Of a stretch of 64,000 nucleotides of DNA, positions 53,646 through 63,337 are shown one piece after another. This DNA comes from Cyanobacteria bacterium FACHB-63 (lineage in GTDB: Bacteria; Cyanobacteriota; Cyanobacteriia; Leptolyngbyales; Leptolyngbyaceae): assembly GCA_014695255.1 (NCBI GenBank), contig JACJNX010000064.1:1-64000 (forward strand), written 5' to 3'. The notes under the pieces are model-generated. The model had not been told where the DNA came from. It did no database searches and saw nothing but the letters and a program-made list of their open reading frames with translations. Each line of letters opens with the position of its first letter. The stretch's first letter is position 1. A program made the position numbers and the translations under genes.

Positions 53646-53691
53646 GATTTTAGATTTTGGATGGGGCAATTCCTGTTCAGAATCTAAAATC
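53646..53691. repeat. Inverted repeat between rbcL and rbcX
   Basis: Arms GATTTTAGATT and AATCTAAAATC with a 24-base loop lie just after rbcL. It may stabilise the rbcL message or partly terminate it, which would favour rbcL over the downstream genes. Confidence 0.5.
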
Positions 53692-53711
53692 CAAAACTCA
53701 CAATCCAACGT

Positions 53712-54098
53712 ATGGATCTGAAGCGAATTGCGAAAGATACGACAAAGACACTGATTAGTTATTTGACGTATCAGGCTGTCCGGGTTGTTTATGCCCAGCT
53801 AGACGAAACTGATCCGAAAAAGGCTTACTGGCTGCACAAGTTTTCCTCACGAGAAAGCATTACAGATGGTGAGGCTTTTATGGAAGCGATGTTTCGAGAA
53901 CGGCAAGATTTGGCGTTTCGGATTTTGACAGTGAGAGAGCATCTTGCTGAAGAAATCGCCGATGTGCTGCCGGAAATGCTGCGATCGTCGATGCAACAAG
54001 CCAATATGGAGCAACGCCGCAAACAGCTAGAGCGCATGACGCAACTTGACTTAACGACTGGAGCGGAATCGCAAGATTCTGAACCCGAAAGTAATTGA
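53712..54098 (+). CDS. rbcX: RuBisCO assembly chaperone RbcX
   Basis: Chaperone of 128 aa that binds the C-terminal tail of the large subunit and promotes assembly of the octameric core. The helical sequence beginning [20 protein letters not shown], with [20 protein letters not shown] and FREREDL-like ([12 protein letters not shown]) segments, is that of cyanobacterial RbcX. Its position between rbcL and rbcS is typical. The gene starts 82 bp after rbcL and ends 22 bp before rbcS. Confidence 0.96.
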   Translation: MDLKRIAKDTTKTLISYLTYQAVRVVYAQLDETDPKKAYWLHKFSSRESITDGEAFMEAMFRERQDLAFRILTVREHLAEEIADVLPEMLRSSMQQANMEQRRKQLERMTQLDLTTGAESQDSEPESN

Positions 54099-54120
54099 CG
54101 ACCTAATCATTGAGGACTTC

Positions 54121-54471
54121 ATGAAAACTCTACCCAAAGAGCAGCGTTTTGAGACGTTTTCCTATCTGCCTGCTTTGACTGATGCTCAAATCGCGCGTCA
54201 GATTCAGTACACGCTTGATCAAGGATATTTTCCTTGCGTTGAGTTCAGCGAATCGTCTGCACCAGAGCAATACTACTGGACGATGTGGAAGTTGCCTTTG
54301 TTTAACGCAAATTCTCCCCAGGAAGTGCTGAACGAAGTGCAACAGTGCCGTTCTGAATATGGCAATTGCTACATCCGCGTGGTGGCGTTTGACAACATCA
54401 AACAGTGCCAGGTGATGAGCTTTATCGTTCACAAGCCGGGTTCTGGTAGCGGCAGCGGCTATCGCTACTAA
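54121..54471 (+). CDS. rbcS: RuBisCO small subunit
   Basis: Small subunit of the L8S8 enzyme, 116 aa. It begins [20 protein letters not shown] and contains [13 protein letters not shown] and [20 protein letters not shown], all diagnostic. The C-terminus ends in a short Gly/Ser repeat and YRY, slightly longer than many homologues. A terminator follows, closing the operon. Confidence 0.98.
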   Translation: MKTLPKEQRFETFSYLPALTDAQIARQIQYTLDQGYFPCVEFSESSAPEQYYWTMWKLPLFNANSPQEVLNEVQQCRSEYGNCYIRVVAFDNIKQCQVMSFIVHKPGSGSGSGYRY

Positions 54472-54506
54472 TTTTTGATTCGTAGATTAAGTCTGCGATC
54501 GTTTCT

Positions 54507-54536
54507 AAGGAGGTGGGTAATCCATCTCCTTTTTGA
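54507..54536 (+). terminator. Terminator of the rbc operon
   Basis: Stem AAGGAGGTGG/CCATCTCCTT (one G-T mismatch) with a short loop and a T-run, 36 bp after rbcS. Confidence 0.7.
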
Positions 54537-54545
54537 TGTGAGAAA

Positions 54546-54890
54546 TCAAGCTTTTTTGAGCCTGTATTTTTCCATCAAGGAAGCTCCGATCAACGGAGCA
54601 TACTCTTCATTAAATAAGTCATCAATCTCGATTTCTATAATGGGTCGCTGCAGATCAACTAATCCGATAAAATCCGAACAGCGGTAGTAATAAATTTCAT
54701 GATTCACAGCGATATTTAGTAGATAATCTACGACCTGTCGGAGCATGATTTCCTCTTCGGGTTCGCCAAAAATATACTCTAGAATACAGAACACAGAATC
54801 TTGAATGTTCTCAAACAACACAATGGGTTGAACAAATACCTTGAAAGCATATTCTTTCCATCGCTGGGAAACACAGCGTTCAATCTTCAT
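54546..54890 (-). CDS. Hypothetical protein
   Basis: From ATG 54890 the product has 114 aa, starting MKIERCVSQRWKEYAFKVFV. It is rich in Ile, Glu and Tyr, with segments such as IQDSVFCILEYIFGEPEEEI and YYYRCSDFIGLVDLQRPIIE; it looks like a soluble alpha/beta protein. I do not recognise a family. It is convergent with rbcS, with the operon terminator between. Confidence 0.55.
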   Translation of the reverse strand: MKIERCVSQRWKEYAFKVFVQPIVLFENIQDSVFCILEYIFGEPEEEIMLRQVVDYLLNIAVNHEIYYYRCSDFIGLVDLQRPIIEIEIDDLFNEEYAPLIGASLMEKYRLKKA

Positions 54891-55208
54891 TAGGCTCTCA
54901 ACTGTCTTCAATTCAAGGGTTGCGCTATCCGACCTATATTCTTAGTCGTTTAAATTTCCAAGGAATTTGTAATACATTCAGTCAGTGCGAAAATTGCCTT
55001 TAAGTGTATTCAAATTTAGCACTAAGGAATTCATAAAGGCTTTCTATCGCTCATTCCATTTTCTCACCAATAATTAAAGGAATGATACCAAGGAGAACAC
55101 ACCGTGCCAGCGATCGTCAAACTTACCGTCGAAGCACTCGCAGAAGCGATCGCTTCATTCAATCCGAATCTCGCGCTACAGTAAACGGAGATTTGCAAGG
55201 AAAGATCA
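54891..55208. other. Intergenic region with a tiny ORF-like stretch
   Basis: A plus-strand frame at about 55104-55184 (GTG start, PAIVKLTVEALAEAIASFNP) could encode a peptide of about 26 aa just before the phytase-like gene, with AAGGAGA in front. I cannot tell whether it is translated. Nothing else is visible. Confidence 0.35.
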
Positions 55209-56348
55209 ATGCGTCGCTGGATTTCTTGGATTGCGCTCGTTCTCTGTGTGATTGGCTTGACTGGATGCAGTTTGCCGCGTGTGAGTGCAGAAGACCGATT
55301 GTTTCTGCCGTTGTCGATCGAGTTTCTCGGTAGCTACACTTTGACCGATAAGGAATTCAAAGGAACGACGATCGGCGGACTTTCGGGAATGACGTACGAT
55401 CGCAAGCAAGATCTCTATTACGCCGTTTCGGACGATCGCAGCGATCTCAATCCTGCCCGCTTTTACACTCTGAAACTGCAGATTGATCAGAACGCACTCA
55501 AATCGGTCGAAGTTCAGAACGTCGCGACTTTAACTGATGAAACAGGGCAACCGTTTGCGAAAGGAACGATCGATCCTGAAGGCATTGCATTATCGCCGCT
55601 CAATTCTGTGTTTATTTCCAGCGAAGGAGTGACAAAAGACGGAATTGCACCCTTTATCGGGGAATTCGATTTGCAAACCGGGAAACTGAAGCGGAAGTTA
55701 CAGATGCCGGAGTCGTATTTGCCCGATGCAAAAGGAATGACGCAAACTCGCGGCGTTCGGGATAATCTCGGATTTGAAGCGTTAACGCTGAATGCAGGGG
55801 CTTCGACGGCTCCGAGTGCTGAACCGTTTAGATTGTTTGCTGCGATCGAGTCTCCGCTCGCTCAAGATCTAGAATTGCCAACGACAAAAGAAAGTTTGCT
55901 GAATCGATTGCTGCATTATCAACTGATTCCTACGCGATCAACATTGATTTCGGAACACGCTTATCCGTTAGATCCGAAACCCGCAGGGGCATCGAATACT
56001 GGATTGACTGAATTATTGTCGATCGATCAAGGCGGACATTTCTTGAGCTTAGAACGATCGTTCGGAGTGGGTGGATTTCAGATCAAGCTGTTCCAAGTTG
56101 CAACTGGAACAGCCAGTGATACTTCTTTGGTCGAAACGCTGCGCGGGGCGAAGGTGAGACCTGCAAGAAAAGAACTTTTGCTCGATCTCAGTCAATTAGG
56201 AATTCGCTTAGATAATTTGGAAGCAATGACGATCGGCGCAAGATTACCCGATGGATCGCATAGCTTGGTGTTGGTCAGCGATGACAATTTCAACATGACG
56301 CAGATAACACAATTCCTGCTGTTTCGGCTCAAGGGACTAAAAGGATGA
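55209..56348 (+). CDS. Phytase-like/esterase-like domain lipoprotein
   Basis: Probable lipoprotein of 379 aa. The signal sequence WISWIALVLCVIGLTGC ends in a lipobox (LTGC, Cys20). The mature protein fits the esterase-like-activity-of-phytase family: KEFKGTTIGGLSGMTYDRKQ, DLYYAVSDDRSDLNPARFYT, and IDPEGIALSPLNSVFISSEG near residue 120, with GFEALTLN and LDNLEAMTIG later. These form a beta-propeller. The substrate is unknown; secreted phosphate release is possible. AAGGAAAGATCA precedes the ATG. The cpcT gene starts 51 bp downstream. Confidence 0.87.
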   Translation: MRRWISWIALVLCVIGLTGCSLPRVSAEDRLFLPLSIEFLGSYTLTDKEFKGTTIGGLSGMTYDRKQDLYYAVSDDRSDLNPARFYTLKLQIDQNALKSVEVQNVATLTDETGQPFAKGTIDPEGIALSPLNSVFISSEGVTKDGIAPFIGEFDLQTGKLKRKLQMPESYLPDAKGMTQTRGVRDNLGFEALTLNAGASTAPSAEPFRLFAAIESPLAQDLELPTTKESLLNRLLHYQLIPTRSTLISEHAYPLDPKPAGASNTGLTELLSIDQGGHFLSLERSFGVGGFQIKLFQVATGTASDTSLVETLRGAKVRPARKELLLDLSQLGIRLDNLEAMTIGARLPDGSHSLVLVSDDNFNMTQITQFLLFRLKGLKG

Positions 56349-56399
56349 TTTGTCGGCTGCAACACCTTACAATAAAATCCAAATCTCGATGACAAAGCT

Positions 56400-56990
56400 A
56401 TGACACACTCTACCGATATTGCAACTTTGGCACGTTGGATGGCTGCGGATTTTAGCAATCAGCTTCAGGCGTTTGAGAACCCGCCGCTGTATGCTCACAT
56501 TCGGGTATGTATGCGTCCTTTGCCCTTGGATGTACTAAATGGTGTCGGATTTTTTGTCGAGCAAGCCTACGACTATATGCTGAATGATCCGTATCGATTG
56601 CGGGTGCTGAAATTGATCGATCGCAATGGTCACATCGAAATCGAAAATTATCAGGTGCGCGATGAGCAAAAGCTATATGGAGCATCCCGCGATGTGAATC
56701 GCCTGAAGGAATTGAAAGCAGACCAGTTAGACAAGCTTCCGGGCTGCAACATGATTGTGGAATGGACGGGCAGCAGCTTTAAAGGAACCGTCGAGCCTGG
56801 AAAAGCTTGTATGGTCACTCGTAAAGGTAAAGAGACTTACTTAGATAGTGAATTTGAGATTGACGGAGAGCGATTTACCAGTCTCGATCGTGGACGTGAC
56901 CCGGAAACCGATGAGCACGTTTGGGGGTCGGTTGCAGGTGCATTTGAATTTGTGCGATGGGCAAGCTTTGCCGATGAGGTACAAGTTTAG
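56400..56990 (+). CDS. cpcT: CpcT/CpeT-family phycobiliprotein chromophore lyase
   Basis: Lyase of 196 aa that attaches a bilin to a conserved cysteine of phycobiliproteins (CpcT: Cys-153 of beta-phycocyanin). Family sequence is clear: LARWMAADFSNQLQAFENPP at the start, RPLPLDVLNGVGFFVEQAYD, YRLRVLKLIDRNGHIEIENY, GCNMIVEWTGSSFKGTVEPG and the C-terminal DRGRDPETDEHVWGSVAGAF. No phycobilisome structural gene adjoins. The symbol is by family; the CpeT branch cannot be fully excluded. Confidence 0.9.
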   Translation: MTHSTDIATLARWMAADFSNQLQAFENPPLYAHIRVCMRPLPLDVLNGVGFFVEQAYDYMLNDPYRLRVLKLIDRNGHIEIENYQVRDEQKLYGASRDVNRLKELKADQLDKLPGCNMIVEWTGSSFKGTVEPGKACMVTRKGKETYLDSEFEIDGERFTSLDRGRDPETDEHVWGSVAGAFEFVRWASFADEVQV

Positions 56991-57153
56991 TAATTTTGAA
57001 TACACTGTAGAACGATCACACTTCCGCCATTAGATAGATATTGAGGTGAATCGGAAGATTACAGCTAAGAATTCGGGCGAACTCGCTGCGAATTGCGATC
57101 TTCTGAGTGCCGAAACCTGGTAGATTTGGCAAAGTATCCGCAGGAAAGATTGA

Positions 57154-58311
<1,158 letters not shown>

Positions 58312-58318
58312 CTTCATT

Positions 58319-58352
58319 CAAAAAGCGATGGTTTTCGGATCATCGCTTTTTT
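58319..58352 (+). terminator. Terminator-like hairpin between sqdB and sqdX
   Basis: Stem AAAAAGCGATG/CATCGCTTTTT with a 10-base loop and T-run, 8 bp after sqdB. It may attenuate readthrough into sqdX or act in both directions. Confidence 0.7.
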
Positions 58353-58377
58353 ACGATCGACTATTCTAATAACGGTT

Positions 58378-59511
58378 ATGCGAATTGCTTTATTTACAGA
58401 AACATTTCTGCCAAAAGTAGATGGGATTGTCACGCGGTTAAAACATACCGTTGACCATCTGCAAAGACAGGGTAACGAAGTGCTGATCTTCTCGCCTGAC
58501 GGTGGTTTGACCGAGTACAAAGGTGCAAAGATTTACGGCGTTTCAGGATTTCCCTTACCGTTGTATCCAGAGTTGAAGTTAGCATTACCGCGACCTGCGA
58601 TCGGCGATCAACTCTCATGTTTCAAACCGGATCTCATTCATATTGTGAATCCTGCTGTTTTGGGATTAGCGGGACTGTTTTACAGTAAGTTCCTTAACGT
58701 TCCACTCATTGCGTCTTATCACACGCATTTGCCAGAATATTTACATCATTATGGTTTGGGTGCATTAGAAGGATTACTTTGGGAATTGCTGAAAGCAGGA
58801 CATAACCAAGCTGAAATTAATCTCTGCACGTCCACCGCAATGATGCAGGCGTTAACCGAGCATGGAATTGAGCGGGTGAATCTTTGGCAGCGTGGAGTGG
58901 ATACGGAAACCTTTCAGCCGCATTTAGCTAGTTTAGAGATGCGATCGCGCCTTTCTCAAGGTCATCCTGAAGCACCTTTATTGCTGTATGTTGGGCGGTT
59001 GTCTGCGGAGAAGGAAGTCGATCGCATCAAACCCGTTCTCGAATCGATTCCGAATGCGCGATTAGCTTTAGTTGGGGATGGCCCAAATCGTCAAGCATTA
59101 GAGAAGCACTTTGCAAGCACAAATACAAACTTTGTCGGATATCTTGCAGGTCAAGAACTGGCTTCTGCGTTTGCGTCGGCAGATGCGTTTGTGTTTCCGT
59201 CTCGAACTGAAACACTTGGACTTGTTTTACTTGAAGCAATGGCGGCGGGATGTCCAGTAGTAGCAGCACGATCGGGCGGCATTCCCGATATTGTCGAAGA
59301 TGGCGTAAACGGGTATCTGTTTGATCCGGCAGATGAGAGGGGTGCGATCATTGCAACACAATCATTGTTATCTCGTCCGGAAGAACGTGAAGTGCTGAGA
59401 CAAAATGCCCGCGCTGAAGCAGAGCGCTGGAGCTGGTCAGCCGCAACGAAACAATTGCAGAACTATTACGAGACGGTTTTGGTGAAATCTGCGATCGCTT
59501 GTCCCCGCTAA
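58378..59511 (+). CDS. sqdX: Sulfolipid (SQDG) synthase glycosyltransferase
   Basis: GT4-family glycosyltransferase of 377 aa that transfers sulfoquinovose from the UDP donor to diacylglycerol. The N-terminal domain starts MRIALFTETFLPKVDGIVTR; the C-terminal Rossmann domain has LLYVGRLSAEKEVDRIKPVL, VFPSRTETLGLVLLEAMAAG (the EX7E-like motif) and GVNGYLFDP. No signal peptide; a peripheral membrane location is expected. Its placement next to sqdB supports SqdX over other GT4 enzymes. Confidence 0.95.
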   Translation: MRIALFTETFLPKVDGIVTRLKHTVDHLQRQGNEVLIFSPDGGLTEYKGAKIYGVSGFPLPLYPELKLALPRPAIGDQLSCFKPDLIHIVNPAVLGLAGLFYSKFLNVPLIASYHTHLPEYLHHYGLGALEGLLWELLKAGHNQAEINLCTSTAMMQALTEHGIERVNLWQRGVDTETFQPHLASLEMRSRLSQGHPEAPLLLYVGRLSAEKEVDRIKPVLESIPNARLALVGDGPNRQALEKHFASTNTNFVGYLAGQELASAFASADAFVFPSRTETLGLVLLEAMAAGCPVVAARSGGIPDIVEDGVNGYLFDPADERGAIIATQSLLSRPEEREVLRQNARAEAERWSWSAATKQLQNYYETVLVKSAIACPR

Positions 59512-59529
59512 TTTACAACTGAGGTCAAG

Positions 59530-60306
59530 CTATTTTTTAGCGAAACCTCGATCGGTCAGCTTCACTTGGCTTAGATCCAGCCCGTATTGGTTCTTAAACA
59601 TCGCTGCAATGCCCTGCTAATAGTTCGATAGCGTGTTCTCTCTTGCAGCAGACTGCCAGCCCGCATGAATAATCACAGTTTGTAGTTTCATTTCTTCGCC
59701 TAGCTGTGCTGGCATACCTGGCGCGGTTAGACGAGAATTCGCTGCTAACAGTGGGGTTAACTGAGATCGTACTCCTCTTGCCATTGGCACAGTAACACGA
59801 TCGCCATCTTGGACGTTGTTGACAATCATGTAGCCCAAAATCATGTACGCGCTTAGGGCATCTGCGGCATCATTTTCGCGCAGTCCAGAGGCTTTAGTAA
59901 TGTTCCAGTAGATTTGACCATAGTTATATTTGCCCGTTTGAAACGCCTCAGATACAGTTTGTGAAGCGGCAGGACTTGTCTTTTTCAAACGATCGATATA
60001 GCCTTGGACGACTTTTTGCTTGAGGGCGAGAGTCGGCGAGTAGGCAAAGCTGATCGACTTGGTAGGATTAGAGGGTCTAGCCTGAGTAGAGGAACGAGAG
60101 GGGCGAGACTGACCTTGGACTTGGCTCCCTAGCTGTTCTATAGATTGGAGCGCGGCTCCGTTGGCTGTCTACCCTGCAAGCAGCGACATATCAAAAACAG
60201 GTTGAACTTGAAAATCCTGCGATCGAGCAGAAGGCGCAACGGTGAGCAGTAATCCACTGATGCAGACCGTCTTTAGCAGCGCTTTGGTCAGAGAAGATGT
60301 TTTCAT
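59530..60306 (-). pseudogene. Secreted-protein gene (DUF6683-like) with two in-frame TAG codons
   Basis: One continuous frame of 259 codons runs from ATG 60306 to a TAG at 59530-59532, interrupted by TAG at 60169-60171 (codon 46) and 59617-59619. The start encodes a signal peptide (LLKTVCISGLLLTVAPSARS). The middle part encodes FAYSPTLALKQKVVQGYIDR and a conserved-looking IYWNITKASGLRENDAADAL with LGYMIVNN, which reminds me of DUF6683. All other codons stay open and protein-like, so the stops look recent. The piece at 59617-59988 is only the central part. All three stop codons are TAG. Confidence 0.7.
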
Positions 60307-60500
60307 ATTCTAAGAGTTGTAAATGTTCAAAAATCTTCAATTTCTCGATCGAATTTGTTGCTGAAGTTACTTGGAGAAGCAGATGTCTGAGCAAGATTTT
60401 AACATTTCCATCCTTGCTCACCGGAGGCAGTATTGATCGCCCTATCATTCATCTCGAAGAAACGTCACAATAGAACAGGTCTAAAAATTGGTAAATTGCT

Positions 60501-61889
60501 GTGCCTCCAGAGTTAGAGACAATTGAAGCGACATGGAAACAAGGTGATCTAATCGAAGTGACGATCACCGATTTAAGCGATCGGGGTGATGGCGTTGGAC
60601 GTTGCGGATCGCGGGTGGTGTTTGTGCCCGATACAGTGACGGGCGATCGGGCGATCGTTCGATTGATGCACGTCAAGCCGAATTATGCTCATGCAAAAAT
60701 ACATGAACTGCTCGAAGACTCTCCCTATGGAGTTCGTCCCAGTTGTATTGTGGCGGATAAGTGCGGTGGGTGTCAGTGGCAGCACGTTGATTATGAGTAT
60801 CAACTTGAGGCGAAGCGAAATCAGGTGGTGCAGGCGTTGGAGCGGATTGGAGGATTCGAGGAAGTTGCGATTGACGAAGTTCTCAACGTGAGTGAACCGT
60901 TGCACTATCGCAATAAAGCGACTTATCCGCTAGGCGTATCCCAACAGCGACAGGTGCAAGCAGGTTACTACCAGAAAGGGACGCATCAGATTGTGAACTT
61001 GAATCAATGCCCGATTCAGGATGAGCGACTGAATCCGTTCTTGGCTGAGGTGAAGCACGATATTCAGCAGCAAGGTTGGCGGATTTACGATGAGAAGTAT
61101 CATCGAGGACAGGTACGGCATTTAGCACTGAGAATTGGACAGCGAACAGGTGAAGTGTTACTCACCTTAGTGACGGCTGATCCAGAATTGCCAAATCTCG
61201 AAGCTCAGGCGCAAGAATGGTTGCAACGATATCCGAATCTAGTTGGAGTGTCGATTAATGTGCAGCCCGATCGCACAAACGCCATCTTTGGTGCAGAAAC
61301 CCATTGCATTGCAGGACAACCGTTTCTGAGTGAGCAATTTGCTGGATTAACCTTCCACATTCGACCGGATACATTCTTCCAGGTTCACACCGAGCAAGCC
61401 GAAGCATTGTTAAACGCAATCTTGGATGAGTTGAATTTGCAAGGGGATGAGACCTTTATTGATTTGTACTGCGGAATTGGCACAATGACGTTACCGATCG
61501 CACAGCGCGTCAAGACTGCGATCGGGATCGAAATTCAACCCGAAGCGATCGAGCAAGCGCAGCAGAATGCAGCATTAAATGGAATTGAGAATGTCAGCTT
61601 TGAGGTCGGATCGGTTGAGAAAGTTTTGCAATCACTGTCGGTTCAGCCCGATTTAGTCATGCTTGATCCGCCCCGTAAAGGTTGTGATGTCAGCGTTTTA
61701 GAAACGTTACGTCTTCAGAAACCAAAGCAAATCGTTTACGTCAGTTGTAACGCTGCAACGCTTGCACGCGATCTAAAGGTGCTGTGTGCAGGTAATATGT
61801 ATCAACTGAAGCGGGTACAGCCTGCGGACTTCTTTCCGCAAACCGCTCATGTCGAATGTGCAGCTTTCTTGAAACGGGTGGATGAGTAA
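60501..61889 (+). CDS. rlmD: 23S rRNA (uracil-C5)-methyltransferase RlmD
   Basis: Methylates a uracil of 23S rRNA (U1939 in E. coli) with S-adenosylmethionine. The 462-aa protein has an N-terminal TRAM domain (about 15-75), a 4Fe-4S cysteine set (CIVADKCGGCQW at about 87-98 plus a later Cys in NQCPIQD), and a C-terminal methyltransferase domain: DLYCGIGTMTLPIAQ, LDPPRKGCD and VSCNAATLARDLKVL with the catalytic cysteine. The start is GTG 60501. lpxD begins directly after the stop codon. RlmC/RumB-like relatives cannot be fully excluded. Confidence 0.93.
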   Translation: MPPELETIEATWKQGDLIEVTITDLSDRGDGVGRCGSRVVFVPDTVTGDRAIVRLMHVKPNYAHAKIHELLEDSPYGVRPSCIVADKCGGCQWQHVDYEYQLEAKRNQVVQALERIGGFEEVAIDEVLNVSEPLHYRNKATYPLGVSQQRQVQAGYYQKGTHQIVNLNQCPIQDERLNPFLAEVKHDIQQQGWRIYDEKYHRGQVRHLALRIGQRTGEVLLTLVTADPELPNLEAQAQEWLQRYPNLVGVSINVQPDRTNAIFGAETHCIAGQPFLSEQFAGLTFHIRPDTFFQVHTEQAEALLNAILDELNLQGDETFIDLYCGIGTMTLPIAQRVKTAIGIEIQPEAIEQAQQNAALNGIENVSFEVGSVEKVLQSLSVQPDLVMLDPPRKGCDVSVLETLRLQKPKQIVYVSCNAATLARDLKVLCAGNMYQLKRVQPADFFPQTAHVECAAFLKRVDE

Positions 61890-62924
61890 ATGCAATTCAA
61901 GGATCTAGTCGAAAAGTTAGGTAAATCGGTCATCAGCTACAGCGCCACATCCAGTTTAGACATTATCGGGGTAAGCCCGATCGCTGATGCCACTCCCAAC
62001 ACTTTGACTTATGCAGAAAGCACAAAGTACGCGGCGCAGCTCCAATCAACAAAAGCAACTGCCGTCATTTTGCCTGCTAACGAAACCTTGCAGGCGATCG
62101 CCACCGAGCGCGATTTAGCCTGGATTGTTGTCTCTCAGCCGCGTCTTGTTTTTGCTCAAGCGATCGCGCTATTTTACCAACCCTTCAAACCTGCGCCTAA
62201 GATTCATCCAACTGCTGTGATCGATCCATCGGCTCAGATTGGCGAAGGGGTTTCGATCGGTGCTCACGTGGTGATTGAATCCGGTGTTAGAGTCGGTAAT
62301 CACGCCTGCATTCATCCAAATGTTGTCGTTTATCCAGATGTAAGTATTGGCGATCGGACTGTGCTTCATGCTAACTGCACGATTCACGAACGCACTCAGA
62401 TTGGTGCAGATTGTGTCATTCATGCAGGGGCAGTGATTGGATCAGAAGGTTTCGGGTTTGTGCCAACTCGCGAAGGCTGGCTGAAAATGGAGCAATCTGG
62501 CTACACCGTGTTAGAAGATGGAGTTGAGGTTGGCTGTAATTCCGCGATCGATCGTCCCGCAGTTGGTGAAACTCGGATCGGACGCAACACCAAGATTGAT
62601 AATCTCGCTCAAGTTGGGCATGGCGTGAAAGTGGGTGAAGCTTGTGCCTTTGCGGCTCAAGTTGGCATTGCAGGCGGATCGACGATCGGCAATCGTGTGA
62701 TTCTAGGCGGACAGTCCGGAGTCGCGAACGAAGCCAAGATGGGAGACGGTTCGATCGCGTCGGCAAAAGCAGGCGTTCATGCAAACGTGAAACCGGGCGC
62801 AATTATGTCAGGCTATCCGGCGGTAGAACATAAAATTTATCTCAAATCCTCAGCGATTTATAGTCGTCTATCTGAGATGTATCAAGCAATCAAACAGATT
62901 CAAAAACGTCTCGATAATCATTAG
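61890..62924 (+). CDS. lpxD: UDP-3-O-acylglucosamine N-acyltransferase LpxD
   Basis: Third enzyme of lipid A synthesis; adds the N-linked acyl chain to UDP-3-O-acylglucosamine. It has 344 aa: an N-terminal uridine-binding domain (about 1-95), a left-handed beta-helix of hexapeptide repeats (about 105-300, e.g. [20 protein letters not shown]), the catalytic-histidine region [20 protein letters not shown], and a C-terminal helix. It follows rlmD with no gap, so the genes are translationally coupled. Other lpx genes are not in the window. Confidence 0.96.
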   Translation: MQFKDLVEKLGKSVISYSATSSLDIIGVSPIADATPNTLTYAESTKYAAQLQSTKATAVILPANETLQAIATERDLAWIVVSQPRLVFAQAIALFYQPFKPAPKIHPTAVIDPSAQIGEGVSIGAHVVIESGVRVGNHACIHPNVVVYPDVSIGDRTVLHANCTIHERTQIGADCVIHAGAVIGSEGFGFVPTREGWLKMEQSGYTVLEDGVEVGCNSAIDRPAVGETRIGRNTKIDNLAQVGHGVKVGEACAFAAQVGIAGGSTIGNRVILGGQSGVANEAKMGDGSIASAKAGVHANVKPGAIMSGYPAVEHKIYLKSSAIYSRLSEMYQAIKQIQKRLDNH

Positions 62925-62933
62925 CGTGAACCG

Positions 62934-63263
62934 TTAAGACAATACATCTCGCAATGCTGCAAGTCGTTCCTGAACGATGCGGTAGTAAATCCAAGTTCCA
63001 CGTCGCTCTTTTTCTAGCAAGCCCGCTTCGTACATTACTTTGAGGTGATGACTGACGGTGGGCTGTGCTAACCCTAGCGTTTCGACTAGCTCACAAGCGC
63101 AAACTTCTTGGGTCGGTTGGGCTGCAACGAGATTTACAAGTTGTAGGCGTGCAGGTTCTCCTAACACCCGAAAAATTGCGGCTAACTGAGCCGAGTCTTC
63201 AGGTGTAAGCTTGCCTTGCAGTAAAGGCGGGCAGCAAGGGAGTGGCGTTTTCGATCGTTTCAT
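62934..63263 (-). CDS. arsR: ArsR/SmtB-family metalloregulator
   Basis: Winged-helix repressor of 109 aa from ATG 63263. It has FRVLGEPARLQLVNLVAAQP, the metal-binding-type cysteine pair VCACEL (about 53-58), and the recognition helix QPTVSHHLKVMYEAGLLEKE. An extra cysteine pair near the N-terminus (PLPCCPPLL) may join the ligand set for As(III)/Sb(III). It is divergent from an aquaporin gene of the kind found in arsenic loci, and two ATTGA/TCAAT palindromes lie in the shared promoter, so arsenite-responsive control of both genes is likely. Confidence 0.85.
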   Translation of the reverse strand: MKRSKTPLPCCPPLLQGKLTPEDSAQLAAIFRVLGEPARLQLVNLVAAQPTQEVCACELVETLGLAQPTVSHHLKVMYEAGLLEKERRGTWIYYRIVQERLAALRDVLS

Positions 63264-63270
63264 AGCTTTT

Positions 63271-63290
63271 ATATTGACATACATCAATAT
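63271..63290. promoter_or_regulatory. ArsR-type operator 1
   Basis: Palindrome with arms ATATTGA and TCAATAT around 6 bases, 8 bp upstream of the ArsR start. The form fits ArsR/SmtB operators (TTGA/TCAA half-sites). Confidence 0.65.
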
Positions 63291-63317
63291 GTTCTGCCAA
63301 AATATCGATGCTTAACA

Positions 63318-63337
63318 ATATTGATCAAAATCAATAT
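63318..63337. promoter_or_regulatory. ArsR-type operator 2
   Basis: Palindrome ATATTGAT-CAAA-ATCAATAT that ends at the aquaporin start codon. It repeats the half-sites of operator 1, and binding here would block aquaporin expression. Confidence 0.65.
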
